Shown here piece after piece: positions 27,507 through 36,661 of a DNA stretch of 64,000 nt. The stretch is from NCBI RefSeq assembly GCF_003318295.1, contig NZ_QOCW01000027.1:1-64000 (forward strand), read 5' to 3'. Each line of letters starts with the position of its first letter. Positions within the stretch are counted from its first letter, which is position 1. Origin of the DNA: Bacillus taeanensis. Its GTDB lineage: Bacteria; Bacillota; Bacilli; Bacillales; UBA6769. The translations under genes and the position numbers were made by a program. The notes beneath the pieces are model-generated. The model saw only the letters and a program-made list of their open reading frames with translations, searched no databases and was not told the origin of the DNA.

Positions 27507-27575
27507 GTGAAACATCTAAGAAGACAGGCTAACACGAACAGATTTCATCAGAAAAGTGATGGAAAGATAAAATGA
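27507..27575 (+). CDS. Possible 22-residue basic leader peptide
   Basis: GTG 27507 to TGA 27575 follows AGGGGGAAG and encodes MKHLRRQANTNRFHQKSDGK plus two residues. Its stop overlaps the ATG of the next gene (ATGA), an arrangement typical of translational coupling. It may be a small gene or just a leader that delivers ribosomes. Confidence 0.35.
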   Translation: MKHLRRQANTNRFHQKSDGKIK

Positions 27576-28336
27576 ATCAACTGCCACCGTATCGAAGACG
27601 GCGCGCGCATATCTCACAATTTTCTACAGCACAGCTTCATTTAAAAAATCCTTTAGTTGTTGCTTTTTTTTCATTTTCTTATCCTGGTTTTGGTCATCTT
27701 CTCCTTCATCGTTATGCGGCTGCATTAATGCTAATTTCATGGGAATTGTTTATTAATAATTTAGCGAATGTGAATTTAGGAGTTCTGTATTCATTATTAG
27801 GTGATTTTGACAAAGCAAAAGAAGTTCTCGATGAAAGATGGTTAATTCTTTATGTTGGCATTTATATGTTTGGGATTTGGGACGGTTATCGCACCGCCGT
27901 TGATTTAAATAAGCAGTACCTTCTAGCAGATTGGGAGGATTTTCCGCTATCTCCGCTGAAATTAGGTGCTTGGGATCTTAATTATTTAGATAAACGCAAG
28001 CCGTGGGTAGCCCTTAGTTGGTCTACGTTAATTCCTGGTCTTGGTCATCTTTATTTACATAAAGTGATGGTCGGTTTTTTTATTTTTGGATATACGATCG
28101 CGATTATGTATTATTCACATATTCCGATTGCGATTCAATATTCATTAATTGGTGAGTTTGCAAAAGTGAGTGAAGTGCTGGATATGCAGTGGACTCTTTA
28201 CCTTCCTTCTATTCACTTATTTATTATTTATGATGCTTACGTTTCAGCGGTTGAGTACAACAAACTATGCGAAAAAGAGCTTTCGAACTATTTGCGGCGA
28301 ACCTATCAAAATCCTAATTTTAAGCTGCCTATATAG
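27572..28336 (+). CDS. Internally duplicated membrane protein of unknown function
   Basis: This 254-residue protein is built of two ~90-residue repeats. Residues ~27-117 (NPLVVAFFSFSYPGFGHLLL ... KEVLDERW ... DGYRTAVDLNKQ) and ~146-236 (KPWVALSWSTLIPGLGHLYL ... SEVLDMQW ... DAYVSAVEYNKL) align over their whole length. Each has a P-G-x-GHL-x-L-H motif and two or three hydrophobic helices, like TM2-type proteins. It lies between two GerB-type genes, suggesting a sporulation or germination link, but this is only context. Confidence 0.7.
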   Translation: MNQLPPYRRRRAHISQFSTAQLHLKNPLVVAFFSFSYPGFGHLLLHRYAAALMLISWELFINNLANVNLGVLYSLLGDFDKAKEVLDERWLILYVGIYMFGIWDGYRTAVDLNKQYLLADWEDFPLSPLKLGAWDLNYLDKRKPWVALSWSTLIPGLGHLYLHKVMVGFFIFGYTIAIMYYSHIPIAIQYSLIGEFAKVSEVLDMQWTLYLPSIHLFIIYDAYVSAVEYNKLCEKELSNYLRRTYQNPNFKLPI

Positions 28337-28473
28337 CTTCAGTGCCATTTGTAGAGAGTGTGTTGATTTTGCTGACTGGGTGCCTTCTTTCGAATAAATG
28401 AATCAAAATCAACACGTCTATCTTTTAAAATCGCATCTTACCGTGCATCTATCTGTAAAGGGAGTTGGGTGAC

Positions 28474-28968
28474 ATGCTTGTTATTGCTACCTTTGAGAAT
28501 TCCATTTTTATTGAACTTGCGATTACAGCGCTTCAACAAAAAGGAATTTCAAAAGAAAATATATTGGCGGCGCCTTTAGATAAGCGAACAGAGCCAAGGC
28601 AGCTGTTTGATACAATTCACCAAGCAGATGGATTCAGCATGTTTGATGGTGCGACGATATTAGGCACATGTTTTATGCTTTTAGGTGCGATTTATGGATA
28701 TGTATTAAAATGGGGTCCAATTATATGGGGAATTATCGGAGCTCTCTTTGGTATTCTTTTAGGTTTTCTTATTAAATATTTTATGCTGAAAAGATCAAAA
28801 ATGGGTAAAAAAAACATTACTTCTGAAATCGTCCTCATGATCCGCTGCGGGGAACACCAGTGGGAAGCTGTTGAAAAAATTTTATGGGAAAATACCGCAT
28901 TAGGAATGACAAGAGTAAAGAACAACCAACGAGAAAACAAGGTAAAAAGTGAATCAACTCATCAATAA
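28474..28968 (+). CDS. Membrane protein of unknown function
   Basis: This 164-residue protein starts with a short alpha/beta segment (LVIATFENSIFIELAITAL), then two closely spaced membrane helices (DGATILGTCFMLLGAIYGYV and GPIIWGIIGALFGILLGFLI), then a basic segment and an EHQWEAVEKILWEN helix. The general pattern, an N-terminal ferredoxin-like piece around a Gly-rich double helix, recalls small glycine-zipper membrane proteins. The ATG at 28474 is chosen, with GGAG 9 bases upstream; a TTG at 28465 overlaps the SD. Confidence 0.65.
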   Translation: MLVIATFENSIFIELAITALQQKGISKENILAAPLDKRTEPRQLFDTIHQADGFSMFDGATILGTCFMLLGAIYGYVLKWGPIIWGIIGALFGILLGFLIKYFMLKRSKMGKKNITSEIVLMIRCGEHQWEAVEKILWENTALGMTRVKNNQRENKVKSESTHQ

Positions 28969-29003
28969 AACTGAACGGGCAGCATCGTTCAGTTTTTTAT
29001 TTA
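28968..29003 (+). terminator. Rho-independent terminator
   Basis: ACTGAACG-GGCAGCAT-CGTTCAGT followed by TTTTTATTT. Confidence 0.85.
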
Positions 29004-29352
29004 GACTGTCATAATTAAAGAATGGAAAATTAGTAATAACCTCTACTTGATCTATAAAAAACCGATTCATTCTTTGATACAATAGTGTTATGATGGGTTT
29101 TGTGTAAAATAGACAGTTTTTCATACTTCCCCTTTCTTTTTCTTTGCTTTTCGCTGTTCTTCTTCGCTTTCTTCTTTTTAGATTAGGCAAACCTCCTATT
29201 TTTTATCCATTTGATTATTTCGCGAAGGAAGATAAACTTTAGCGTCTACTGTTATTCTCTTCTTTTTTGCACATAATAGTGTTAAGGATACGTTTACTGT
29301 GATAGAACAAATGGTCAATGATTAGCTTGAATTGTAAGGAGCTAAAGAGAGA
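29003..29352. other. Intergenic stretch without a recognisable gene
   Basis: AT-rich, with no repeat copy and no convincing frame. It presumably carries the promoter of the GerB-type gene at 29353. Confidence 0.5.
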
Positions 29353-30450
29353 ATGATGTTTAAGAACGGGAAAATATCAGTAGACCAATTTAGAATATTA
29401 GTTATTTTATTTTCTATTGGAACAACGATTTTGCTTGTCCCTGGTGCTTTTGCAAAAGATGCGAAACAAGATGCTTGGATAGCCAGTATCCTCGGGTTAG
29501 GGATAGGTTTATTGCTTGTTTTTTTATACAGTGCTTTGGGACAAATATATCCAAAGTTAACTTTATTCCAACTGTGCGAAAGAATTCTAGGAAAATGGTT
29601 TGGAAAAACTATTTCTTTTTTATTTTTTTCTTATTTTTTTATTACTTGTCCATTTTTGCTTAGGCAAATTGCTGATTTTATGACAATACAGTTTATGATA
29701 GAAACTCCTGTTCAAGCGATAATGCTTATTTTTATGTTCGTTATTATTATGGGGACACGTCTTGGGTTAGAAAGCTTTGCACGGTCAGCAGAAATTTTTT
29801 TCCCATGGATTATTTTACTTTTAACTTTTATAACTTTAGGTAATCTTAATCAGATAGAGTTAAAAAACATCCAGCCCATATTGGAAGTAGATTTTAAAAG
29901 TTTATTACGCGCCAATAACATATATATCGGAATACTTTTTTTAGAATTGATTATTTTTCTAACGTTAATCCCTTACGTAGATAAACCAGAAAAAGCGGGG
30001 AGAGCTTTGCTAACAGGTACATTCATTGCGGGACTAATTACTACTTTCATTACACTTTTATCAATTGGTGTTTTAGGGGCTGACTTTACAGCTCGAAATA
30101 TTTATCCAACCTATATATTAGCGAAAAAAATTGATATTGGTGAGTTCATTCAAAGGTTTGAGGCGGTACTAGCTATAGCTTGGTTTTTAAGTATTTTCTA
30201 CAAATTACTTATTTGTTTTTATGCTTCTACTTTAGGGCTTATACAAATATTCAATTTAAAAAGTAATCGTCCATTAATTTTCCCTCTAGGAATCATTACA
30301 GTTGTTCTCTCCATTTCTATGCTGCCGAATACAGCTTATTTTAGAACATTTACAGCAAAAACATGGCTGCCTTTCTCTTTAACCATTGGTTTTATCTTAC
30401 CTATATTTCTGCTACTCGCAGCAAAGTTACGAAAGAAAACCGAATCATAG
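29353..30450 (+). CDS. Solitary GerB-type spore germination permease, 2
   Basis: This 365-residue, ten-helix membrane protein has the GerB-type start (GKISVDQFRILVILFSIGTTI) and the conserved KKIDIGEFIQRFEAVLAIAW segment. It is the third GerB-type protein in the window and again lacks A and C partners. Solitary B subunits may work with GerA/GerC proteins encoded elsewhere. A weak GAGAG ribosome binding site precedes ATG ATG, so 29356 is an alternative start. Confidence 0.85.
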   Translation: MMFKNGKISVDQFRILVILFSIGTTILLVPGAFAKDAKQDAWIASILGLGIGLLLVFLYSALGQIYPKLTLFQLCERILGKWFGKTISFLFFSYFFITCPFLLRQIADFMTIQFMIETPVQAIMLIFMFVIIMGTRLGLESFARSAEIFFPWIILLLTFITLGNLNQIELKNIQPILEVDFKSLLRANNIYIGILFLELIIFLTLIPYVDKPEKAGRALLTGTFIAGLITTFITLLSIGVLGADFTARNIYPTYILAKKIDIGEFIQRFEAVLAIAWFLSIFYKLLICFYASTLGLIQIFNLKSNRPLIFPLGIITVVLSISMLPNTAYFRTFTAKTWLPFSLTIGFILPIFLLLAAKLRKKTES

Positions 30451-30528
30451 CTTTCGATCATAAACAATCTTTTTTTAGAAGTTAAAGGAAATGAATTTAA
30501 GAGTAGATTCAGTTAATAATTGCAAAAA

Positions 30529-30570
30529 AAATGTGCAGACAGAAAAATGTGCTTTTCTGTCTGCACATTT
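30529..30570. terminator. Bidirectional terminator
   Basis: AATGTGCAGACAGAAAA / TTTTCTGTCTGCACATT stem between convergent genes (29353 plus, 31637 minus). Confidence 0.85.
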
Positions 30571-30632
30571 GAATATATAACAAGAAAAAAGACTATTCTT
30601 CCTATTAAGACTCCCTGCCTCTCTCTATTTAG

Positions 30633-31637
30633 TTAACTCTTCACTAATGCTTTTCGATCGGGCGCTGAAGGAGGTTTTTCCAACCAGCCGTTTTTGATCA
30701 TAAGATTTGCACCATCTGCGGAATATTCGCCAGCTTCGATCATTAAGCGGCTGTAGGAAGCAGAAATATCTTTTCTTGCGGTTCCTGCTAAAGAGGCACC
30801 GTAATAACCTATTCCCAGCGCATTAATGGCGGTTGTATGAAACATTAACAATTTATCAGAAAATGGTGGTTCTGTTGAAGCGGTCGGCATAATATTCCAC
30901 GTCATTGGTGTTTCAACATTGCTTTCAGTTAAATATTTGTGGAATATCTCCATATGGTGCTTTGAGATTTCTGCTCCTCTTGTCATATAATGCTTTACTT
31001 CTTTTGACTGTGCAATTTGACTGAATCCAGTTAATAATGCATGTCCAAACATATTGCGCTGTAAGTTAGCAAATAAAAGTAAAATTTCATTTGAAGTAAG
31101 CGGTCGTTGGTCGCCAATCCAACCAGAGAGAAAATGCTGTTTTTCCACAAATTCTACTTTCTCGTTATATGGAATGTACGGCGCCCGAATAAATACGCCT
31201 TTTTGCTGCATTAAATCAGATGTTCTGTTATAAAGCTCTGAAGAAGAATGAAGACAACTTGTATAATAATCACGAATATCTTTTCGAGCCGCATTTGGCA
31301 GTGCGGTACTATAAGTATTTAAGCCCATCGCGCCCATACCTTGAATATAATAAAGCATAAATGTATCAGAAAAAAGTTTCGGTGCATTCAAATTAATATC
31401 TGCTTTCGTAAAGCCGATTGGAATCGGATGCTTTTCTTCTTTGAAAATCGCTGTAAGTTTTCGTAAATGCTGTTTAGCGATGTCTAATGCAAATTGTAAG
31501 AGAGGACGAATTTCTTCATCTTCCACTGTTTGTAAAAAATGTGAAATCATACAGACCCCGAGTGTATCGTTTTGATACGACCCCCACAACAAGGCCGTTT
31601 CAGAAGCAGTTAATTTTGGATGATGATTGTTTGCCAT
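30633..31637 (-). CDS. DUF3231 family protein (two ferritin-like four-helix repeats)
   Basis: This 334-residue protein is a tandem duplication. KLTASETALLWGSYQNDTLG ... DYYTSCLHSSSELYNRTSDL and RPLTSNEILLLFANLQRNMF ... ASYSRLMIEAGEYSADGANL are the two related halves, each a helical bundle as in the DUF3231 family of spore formers. The function is unknown; related B. subtilis proteins are linked to the spore coat or sporulation. The start is ATG 31637 with GGAGGG 7 bases upstream, not the longer frame from 31682. Confidence 0.85.
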   Translation of the reverse strand: MANNHHPKLTASETALLWGSYQNDTLGVCMISHFLQTVEDEEIRPLLQFALDIAKQHLRKLTAIFKEEKHPIPIGFTKADINLNAPKLFSDTFMLYYIQGMGAMGLNTYSTALPNAARKDIRDYYTSCLHSSSELYNRTSDLMQQKGVFIRAPYIPYNEKVEFVEKQHFLSGWIGDQRPLTSNEILLLFANLQRNMFGHALLTGFSQIAQSKEVKHYMTRGAEISKHHMEIFHKYLTESNVETPMTWNIMPTASTEPPFSDKLLMFHTTAINALGIGYYGASLAGTARKDISASYSRLMIEAGEYSADGANLMIKNGWLEKPPSAPDRKALVKS

Positions 31638-31721
31638 TTTATTCCCTCCAGTAGCGATGTTTATTACAAATACTTTGTCCAAAAAATATATGAAGTATGA
31701 AACTAGCAGTTTTAAGAAAAA

Positions 31722-31950
31722 TTAAATTGAGCGAGACATAAAGTTTTTAAAAAAATCTTTAAAATGTTTCTTGCTAACAATTTTGCCGCCAAAATAGCCG
31801 TAACGGGATGAAATCAAGACCATTTTAGGTTTATTAAATGTGAATCGTTTTGTTGTTTGTTCTGCTTGAAGTTCGCATTTCTCTTTTATATTAATGTTTA
31901 GTATGGCGAAATTTATGGAAGGTGATGCATAGACGTAAAAAGTTAAAATG
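31722..31950 (-). pseudogene. Possible 5'-truncated gene remnant
   Basis: A minus-strand open frame without a start codon reads INFAILNINIKEKCELQAEQ, then TTKRFTFNKPKMVLISSRYG, then YFGGKIVSKKHFKDFFKNFM and a stop at 31722. The amino-acid pattern looks protein-like, but the frame opens only at a stop codon near 31960 and has no ATG/GTG/TTG. Not assigned to a family. Confidence 0.3.
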
Positions 31951-32056
31951 TTCGGTTAGCAGTTTTTTTCTTATATGTCTGTCAATACTTATGTGAGGGA
32001 CTTATTTTGGTTAACCTGCTAATACGGTATTTTAAATGAAGAGTGAGGGCTTTAAT

Positions 32057-32518
32057 ATGGAGCAAATTATTCTATGGGCACTGCTTATAATCGGAATTTC
32101 TCTCTTCTTCTTCAGCTTACGCAAGCCGCCGCTTAAAGATTGGCTGCTTATGTTTTTGTTAAGCGCTAATATTACAACATTTCTTGGAGTACTTGTAGAA
32201 GGGGAAGAGATGCTTCATTATCCGGTGAAATTTTTAAGTGATCATTTTGATACGAGCATTCTTTATGAGTATGTATTGTTTCCAGTTATATGTATTTATT
32301 TTTATCAAACAACTTATCACGCCGCATATCGTGGGATTGTCGGACAGGCCTTGGTTTATACAGCGGCTTTAACAATTGTCGAAGTGGGAGTGGAGCGGTA
32401 TACAAATTTACTTCATTACCATACATGGACATGGGTGCATACGTTTATAAGCGTTTTCTTATTAATGCTTTTTCTTCGGTTCATGATGAAGTTGATCAAT
32501 TGGAAAAGCAGGATGTAA
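32057..32518 (+). CDS. CBO0543-like membrane protein
   Basis: This 153-residue protein has four or five hydrophobic helices. Features include FFFSLRKPPLKDWLLMFLL near the start, EYVLFPVICIYFYQTTYH in the middle and TNLLHYHTWTWVHTFISVF toward the end, a pattern shared with CBO0543-family membrane proteins of Bacilli. The function is unknown. ATG 32057 is favoured because GTGAGGG lies just upstream; an ATG at 32036 has no SD. Confidence 0.7.
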   Translation: MEQIILWALLIIGISLFFFSLRKPPLKDWLLMFLLSANITTFLGVLVEGEEMLHYPVKFLSDHFDTSILYEYVLFPVICIYFYQTTYHAAYRGIVGQALVYTAALTIVEVGVERYTNLLHYHTWTWVHTFISVFLLMLFLRFMMKLINWKSRM

Positions 32519-32557
32519 AAAAGCTGTTACATGAAAGAACATGTAACAGCTTTTTAA
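32519..32557 (+). terminator. Rho-independent terminator
   Basis: AAAAAGCTGTTACATG / CATGTAACAGCTTTTT perfect stem right after the stop codon. Confidence 0.9.
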
Positions 32558-32705
32558 AAGATAAGAAAGGATAAGTTTTGGTGTCTAGCTCCAGCGCCTA
32601 CCCCCTCGAATCAAATAACCTTACGCCGTAAAGGCAAAAAGCGCCTTTTCACCGTAAGAACATTTGCTTGTGGGGGGTGAACAAGGCACTTGCGCTTTTC
32701 TTAAG
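32557..32705. repeat. Dispersed Bacillus-type intergenic repeat, full copy
   Basis: This begins GATAAGAAAGGATAAG and contains GTCTAGCTCCAGCGCCTA, a CTTACGCCGTAAAGG / CGCCTTTTCACCGTAAG pairing segment, and GGTGAACAAGGCACTTGCGC before TTTTCTTA. Similar sequences (CTAGCTCCAGCGCCTA...) are, to my knowledge, scattered between genes in many Bacillus-group genomes. Function unknown. A shortened copy is at 1829-1885. Confidence 0.65.
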
Positions 32706-32711
32706 AAAATA

Positions 32712-33440
32712 TTAAAAAGCATTAATCATAAACAGCATCGTAATAAGTCCTAGTATAAACGCATAGGTGGAATAGCGCTCATTGCCGTCGCCATGGCTTT
32801 CTGGGATAAGTTCTTTATAAATAATAAACAGCATCGCTCCTGCCGCAAAGCTTAATCCATAAGGAACAAGACCGTCAACGCTCGCAGATAACAGATAACC
32901 GATTAGAGCGGTAAAAATTTCAACAGTTCCGGTTAGTGTCGCAATAAGCAGTGCCTTCCATTTTGAAATGTTTTGATTGACAAGAAACAAGGCAACAAGA
33001 AAGCCCTCGGGCGCGTTTTGCAGACCGATCGCAAACGCAATAAGACCGCCGAGACTATCGTCACCGCTTGCGTAACTGACCCCAACCGATAATCCTTCAG
33101 GTAAGTTATGAAGCGTAATTGCGGTAATAATAAGAATGGCTTTTTGTTCAATTTTAAGATTATATTTCGTATGTTCTAAATCAATGTGTGGAATATATTT
33201 TTCTAAAAAATTAAGAACAAACGTCCCAAGCAGCAGGCCGACTGTTAATACGTATAAGTTTGATGAGCCTAACGCTTCAGGTATTAAACTAAACGTAGAG
33301 GCCGCCATCATAATCCCAGCCGTATAAGCGAGAAGAATGTCGCGCCACCTGTGAGTAACCCCTTTAAAAAATAAGATAGGTACAGCGCCAAGACCTGTTG
33401 CCATTGCTGAAAGAACGCTTCCGATGATTGCCTCCTGCAT
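32712..33440 (-). CDS. ZIP-family divalent metal transporter
   Basis: This 242-residue protein with eight helices has the ZIP signature helices IITAITLHNLPEGLSVGVSY and AIGLQNAPEGFLVALFL, where the His/Asn/Glu residues form the metal site. Between helices 3 and 4 is a short loop (YIPHIDLEHTKYN). It probably imports zinc or iron. An AGGAGAAAAATC ribosome binding site precedes the ATG. Monocistronic. Confidence 0.92.
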   Translation of the reverse strand: MQEAIIGSVLSAMATGLGAVPILFFKGVTHRWRDILLAYTAGIMMAASTFSLIPEALGSSNLYVLTVGLLLGTFVLNFLEKYIPHIDLEHTKYNLKIEQKAILIITAITLHNLPEGLSVGVSYASGDDSLGGLIAFAIGLQNAPEGFLVALFLVNQNISKWKALLIATLTGTVEIFTALIGYLLSASVDGLVPYGLSFAAGAMLFIIYKELIPESHGDGNERYSTYAFILGLITMLFMINAF

Positions 33441-33536
33441 GATTTTTCTCCTTTATCTCTCTAAAAAAATAATGTTCAAACGGTTTCTAACTCTTTCATT
33501 GTACGCCTTTGCTGCTGAAATTTTCAATAAAATAGT

Positions 33537-34583
33537 TTACTTCATTGATGGACGGGGTGAAGGAGCCGCCTTTTTCATGTTTTGAAGATGCAGTGCTTGT
33601 TCAGCAATTATGAGACCGATGAGGTGATTTCGTTTCCATACTTCAGGAAAAGCGCTGAGAGGAAGGCTTTGTTCTTCAACGAGTTCACCGATTTCTAGTG
33701 TAAAGGCAGGTTTTTGAAAGGAACTTGCAAACCAATCGGTATAGCCGCCGCCCTGCTCGGTTGGACCAGGTTGAGCGAGCTTGTAGTGAGTTACTGCCGA
33801 AAGTTTATCAACGATGCTGTGTTCTCTCTCAGCAGCATCGGTCGTATGAGTAAGCCGCCACGCATCGATTCCCCAAAAAATGACCTGTCCAGATGAATGA
33901 TAGGAAACGGCAATTTCAGGCTGAATGTTCTTTGTTAAATGCACGAGGGCTTGGGCTTCTTTGGCCTGAAGCGGACGCGTACCTTTAAACATTTTATAGC
34001 TTGGTGAGGAAGTCACGCCTTTTAATTGTTCCCAGCCGACAGGATATTGGCGGTTTAAATCGATTCCGTCTCCATTTGCTTTCCAGCGGTTGAAATTTTC
34101 TATGCCTTTGTTCATTTGAAGAAACTGTTCATGTGCGAAAAAAGGAACAGCTTCGAGGCCAAACTGCTGAAGGGTAACTCCGTCTGGGTTTACCATCGGC
34201 ACAAACCAAAGGGATACATCATCTAAAATGGCTGGAGATAATCCGCTGATAGGTGTGTTTGTTTTGTGAGCTTCCGCATATGTTTCGATCATCTTCATTA
34301 ACAGCATACTTGTCATCCATTCTCTCGCATGATGGGCACCGTTTAGTAAAACGGACGTTTCACCGTTTCCGAGCTTCACTGCCCAAATCTTCCGGCCGTA
34401 GTCGGTTTCTGTGAGTGCGGTTAGTTGAATGATGTTCGGATAAGTGTTTGCTAGTTCATAGAGGTCGTTTGTTAAGTTTTCATAAGTATAGACGTGATCG
34501 GTTTGAACGATGTTTGCCGCACAGGCAGAATGATAGTTATTTATATAGAGGAATGGCAGGAAAAAGAGAATGGTTTTTTTCAT
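33537..34583 (-). CDS. Secreted M14-family zinc carboxypeptidase
   Basis: This 348-residue exported protein has a signal peptide (residues 1-23, MKKTILFFLPFLY... ACAA). The peptidase domain shows the zinc motif H85-x-x-E88 (NGAHHAREW), a third His in AVSYHSSGQVIFWG, and the catalytic Glu in AFTLEIGELV. NxDG...N/R substrate positions are seen in VNPDGVTL and GIDLNRQYP. It resembles gamma-D-glutamyl-meso-diaminopimelate peptidases, so peptidoglycan fragments are a likely substrate. The start at 34583 has GAGGTG upstream; the longer frame runs into a REP-like element. Confidence 0.9.
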   Translation of the reverse strand: MKKTILFFLPFLYINNYHSACAANIVQTDHVYTYENLTNDLYELANTYPNIIQLTALTETDYGRKIWAVKLGNGETSVLLNGAHHAREWMTSMLLMKMIETYAEAHKTNTPISGLSPAILDDVSLWFVPMVNPDGVTLQQFGLEAVPFFAHEQFLQMNKGIENFNRWKANGDGIDLNRQYPVGWEQLKGVTSSPSYKMFKGTRPLQAKEAQALVHLTKNIQPEIAVSYHSSGQVIFWGIDAWRLTHTTDAAEREHSIVDKLSAVTHYKLAQPGPTEQGGGYTDWFASSFQKPAFTLEIGELVEEQSLPLSAFPEVWKRNHLIGLIIAEQALHLQNMKKAAPSPRPSMK

Positions 34584-34662
34584 AAAGCACCTCTTTATTT
34601 TTAAAAGTATTGTTTTTAGTAGTGTGTACAGTTTCTGCTGTTCATTCTCTTTTTTTTTTGCA

Positions 34663-34719
34663 GGGGTCTGACCCCGCAAAAAGACACTCACCCTATTTTG
34701 TCCACTTGAGAAGGACATT
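34663..34719 (+). repeat. REP-like element, copy 7 of 12
   Basis: GGGGTCTGACCCC, GCAAAAAGACA, TTTTGTCC-ACTTGAGA-AGGACA. It lies between two minus-strand genes yet points in the plus direction. Confidence 0.85.
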
Positions 34720-34726
34720 TTTAACC

Positions 34727-34760
34727 TAAAAAAAAAGCAGGAAGCATGATGCTCCTGCTC
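34727..34760 (-). terminator. Terminator of the htpX-like gene
   Basis: AGCAGGA-AGCATGATGC-TCCTGCT stem with an A-run on its left (T-run on the minus strand). Confidence 0.75.
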
Positions 34761-34768
34761 GATGATGA

Positions 34769-35650
34769 TTATTTTGCCTCAAGACGGCGAATTCGTTCAG
34801 TTAAATCCGGGTGACTTGAAAACAGTTTTAACATGCCGCTTTTATTGTTAATTTTTAAAGTGGAAAGGGAAGTATGTCCACCCTGCACGCGGTTTGTATA
34901 GTGTTGAAGGGACTGCAGTGCGTGAATCATCTTATCTTTTCCGGCAAGATCTGCGCCGCCGCGGTCAGCATGAAACTCACGATATCTTGAGTAAGCAAGT
35001 ACAACAAGACTTCCGAGAATCGAGAATAAAATTTCAAAAAGAATCACGGCAATAAAATGGACGATTGGCGCTAACTCTTCTTTTACAAAACGTGAAGCAG
35101 CCCAGGCAGCAATTCGGGCAAAGAAGACAACAAACGTATTCACAACTCCCTGCAGAAGCGTCATCGTTACCATGTCACCATTGGCAACATGGGCTACTTC
35201 GTGGGCAATAACACCTTCAACTGCATCATCATCCATTTCATATAAAAGCCCGGTTGATACCGCAACAAGTGAACGGCGCTTTGACGGACCTGTCGCAAAA
35301 GCATTCACTTCCGGAGAATGATAAATCCCCACTTCAGGCATTTTCATAAGGCCTGCCGCACGAGAAAGGCGGTGCACCTTTTCAACGATCGCACGTTCAT
35401 CAGAAGAGAGTGCGTCATCAGGGTTTAACACACGTACCCCCATCATTTTCTTCGCCATCCAGCGCGACATCAGAAGTGAAATAAACGCCCCAGAAAAACC
35501 AATCACACCACTAAAAATAAGGAGCGCACCAAGATCAATTCCGCCTCCAGCTGTCCGGTATGACCCAACACCTAAAACTGACAACATAATTCCAATTGTA
35601 ACAATCACCAAAATATTGGTTACAAGAAGTAATCCAATTCGCTTAAACAT
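34769..35650 (-). CDS. htpX: HtpX-like membrane metalloprotease (M48)
   Basis: This 293-residue protein has two N-terminal membrane helices (residues 5-27 and 38-60), the zinc motif H150-E-V-A-H154 ([15 protein letters not shown]), two further helices (~165-185 and 195-220), and the third zinc ligand Glu in [13 protein letters not shown]. HtpX degrades misfolded membrane proteins and is stress-linked. The start is ATG 35650 with TTGGAGG 6 bases upstream. Length is normal for the family. Confidence 0.95.
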   Translation of the reverse strand: MFKRIGLLLVTNILVIVTIGIMLSVLGVGSYRTAGGGIDLGALLIFSGVIGFSGAFISLLMSRWMAKKMMGVRVLNPDDALSSDERAIVEKVHRLSRAAGLMKMPEVGIYHSPEVNAFATGPSKRRSLVAVSTGLLYEMDDDAVEGVIAHEVAHVANGDMVTMTLLQGVVNTFVVFFARIAAWAASRFVKEELAPIVHFIAVILFEILFSILGSLVVLAYSRYREFHADRGGADLAGKDKMIHALQSLQHYTNRVQGGHTSLSTLKINNKSGMLKLFSSHPDLTERIRRLEAK

Positions 35651-35744
35651 CGTTAACCTCCAATAATATATTATAAGGTTCATAAGAACTTATTTTATGA
35701 ACTAATTATATGATCTTTTTAATTGAATTGCAATGTTTTTTTGC

Positions 35745-35800
35745 GGGGTCTGACCCCACAAAAAGACATTTAACCCCTTTTGTCCACGTAGAAAAGACAT
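35745..35800 (+). repeat. REP-like element, copy 8 of 12
   Basis: GGGGTCTGACCCC, ACAAAAAGACA, TTTTGTCC-ACGTAGAA-AAGACA. It lies in the divergent region between htpX and the gene at 35910. Confidence 0.85.
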
Positions 35801-35909
35801 GGAGAGAATCGATTTAATTACTATTTTCTACATTCTTTCAACAGAGCAAAGGCTTTTTTACGAAAGAATAGAATATATAATGAGTTCACTTTAAGGAAAG
35901 GGTGGTAAG

Positions 35910-36254
35910 ATGTTCATTTCCGTGACGAGGCTTCATTTAAGAGGAAAGCGAAAGTTACCAAGCTTTATATGGCATACACTTCAATCGATGAATCAATTAA
36001 AAAAAGCAGAAGGGTTAACGCATTCTTCTTTTAATAAAGAAGGTTGGCTTACATACTGGACGTTAACGGTTTGGGAAAACAAAGAGGATATGAAAAACTA
36101 CCGAAACAACGGCAGTCATTTAAAAGCAATGAAAATAGCTAGAAAGATTGCAGACGAACTAGAATCCTTTCATTGGGAAGGGGAGACGATTCCCAGCTGG
36201 GCTGAAAGTAAAGAGCGGCTTCATAAAAATTATGTCCGCACAAAAAACAGTTAA
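35910..36254 (+). CDS. DUF3291/ABM-like dimeric alpha-beta barrel protein
   Basis: This 114-residue protein reads FISVTRLHLRGKRKLPSFIW at the start and EGWLTYWTLTVWENKEDMKN in the middle, with SHLKAMKIARKIADELES next. This is the pattern of spheroidene-monooxygenase/DUF3291-like members of the dimeric alpha-beta barrel fold. Proteins of this fold act as small oxygenases, haem-degrading enzymes or ligand-binding proteins; the substrate is unknown. AAGGGTGGTAAG precedes the ATG. Confidence 0.7.
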   Translation: MFISVTRLHLRGKRKLPSFIWHTLQSMNQLKKAEGLTHSSFNKEGWLTYWTLTVWENKEDMKNYRNNGSHLKAMKIARKIADELESFHWEGETIPSWAESKERLHKNYVRTKNS

Positions 36255-36264
36255 AGAAAAGGAA

Positions 36265-36300
36265 AAATAAAAAAGCCCTGCTTCTATCAGCAGGGCTATA
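36265..36300. terminator. Bidirectional terminator
   Basis: AAAAAGCCCTGCT-TCTATC-AGCAGGGCT stem between convergent genes. Confidence 0.85.
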
Positions 36301-36628
36301 AGATGTTTTTAGACATCATAACATTTATCTCAGCATTTTTAGCGGAGTTCTTTAATTTAGCTGATACAACGATGATATAACACAGTCCGCTACCTGATAG
36401 AATTAGCCATAACGGAATGCCGAAGCTGCCGTTTCCAAGCAGGATCGCCAGTTTGATAGATAAAAAAAGCGGCGTAAACCATAATGTCGCTAATGAAGCT
36501 AAAATATAGGTGAGTACGGAAGAGCTTTTTGTTTGTTCATATTGCACGCTTAGCACGGTAATATGGTGAAGAAGCAAACCACACATTGCAAAGCCTACTA
36601 AAATGAAGGATAATGGAAAATCAATCAC
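36296..36628 (-). CDS. Small membrane protein of unknown function
   Basis: This 110-residue protein has three or four hydrophobic helices (residues 4-25, 38-60, 72-90) and a short charged tail (SAKLKNSAKNAEINVMMSKN). No family is recognised. GGGGGAAAGTG lies upstream of the ATG. A REP-like element lies 34 bases upstream of the start. Confidence 0.6.
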   Translation of the reverse strand: MIDFPLSFILVGFAMCGLLLHHITVLSVQYEQTKSSSVLTYILASLATLWFTPLFLSIKLAILLGNGSFGIPLWLILSGSGLCYIIVVSAKLKNSAKNAEINVMMSKNIL

Positions 36629-36661
36629 AACACTTTCCCCCTTTTTCTCTATACTCTTTGC

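Noticed and set aside
34584-34718. N-terminal extension of the M14 carboxypeptidase
   Set aside because: The extension is translated REP-like element; ATG 34583 has an SD and gives a signal peptide.
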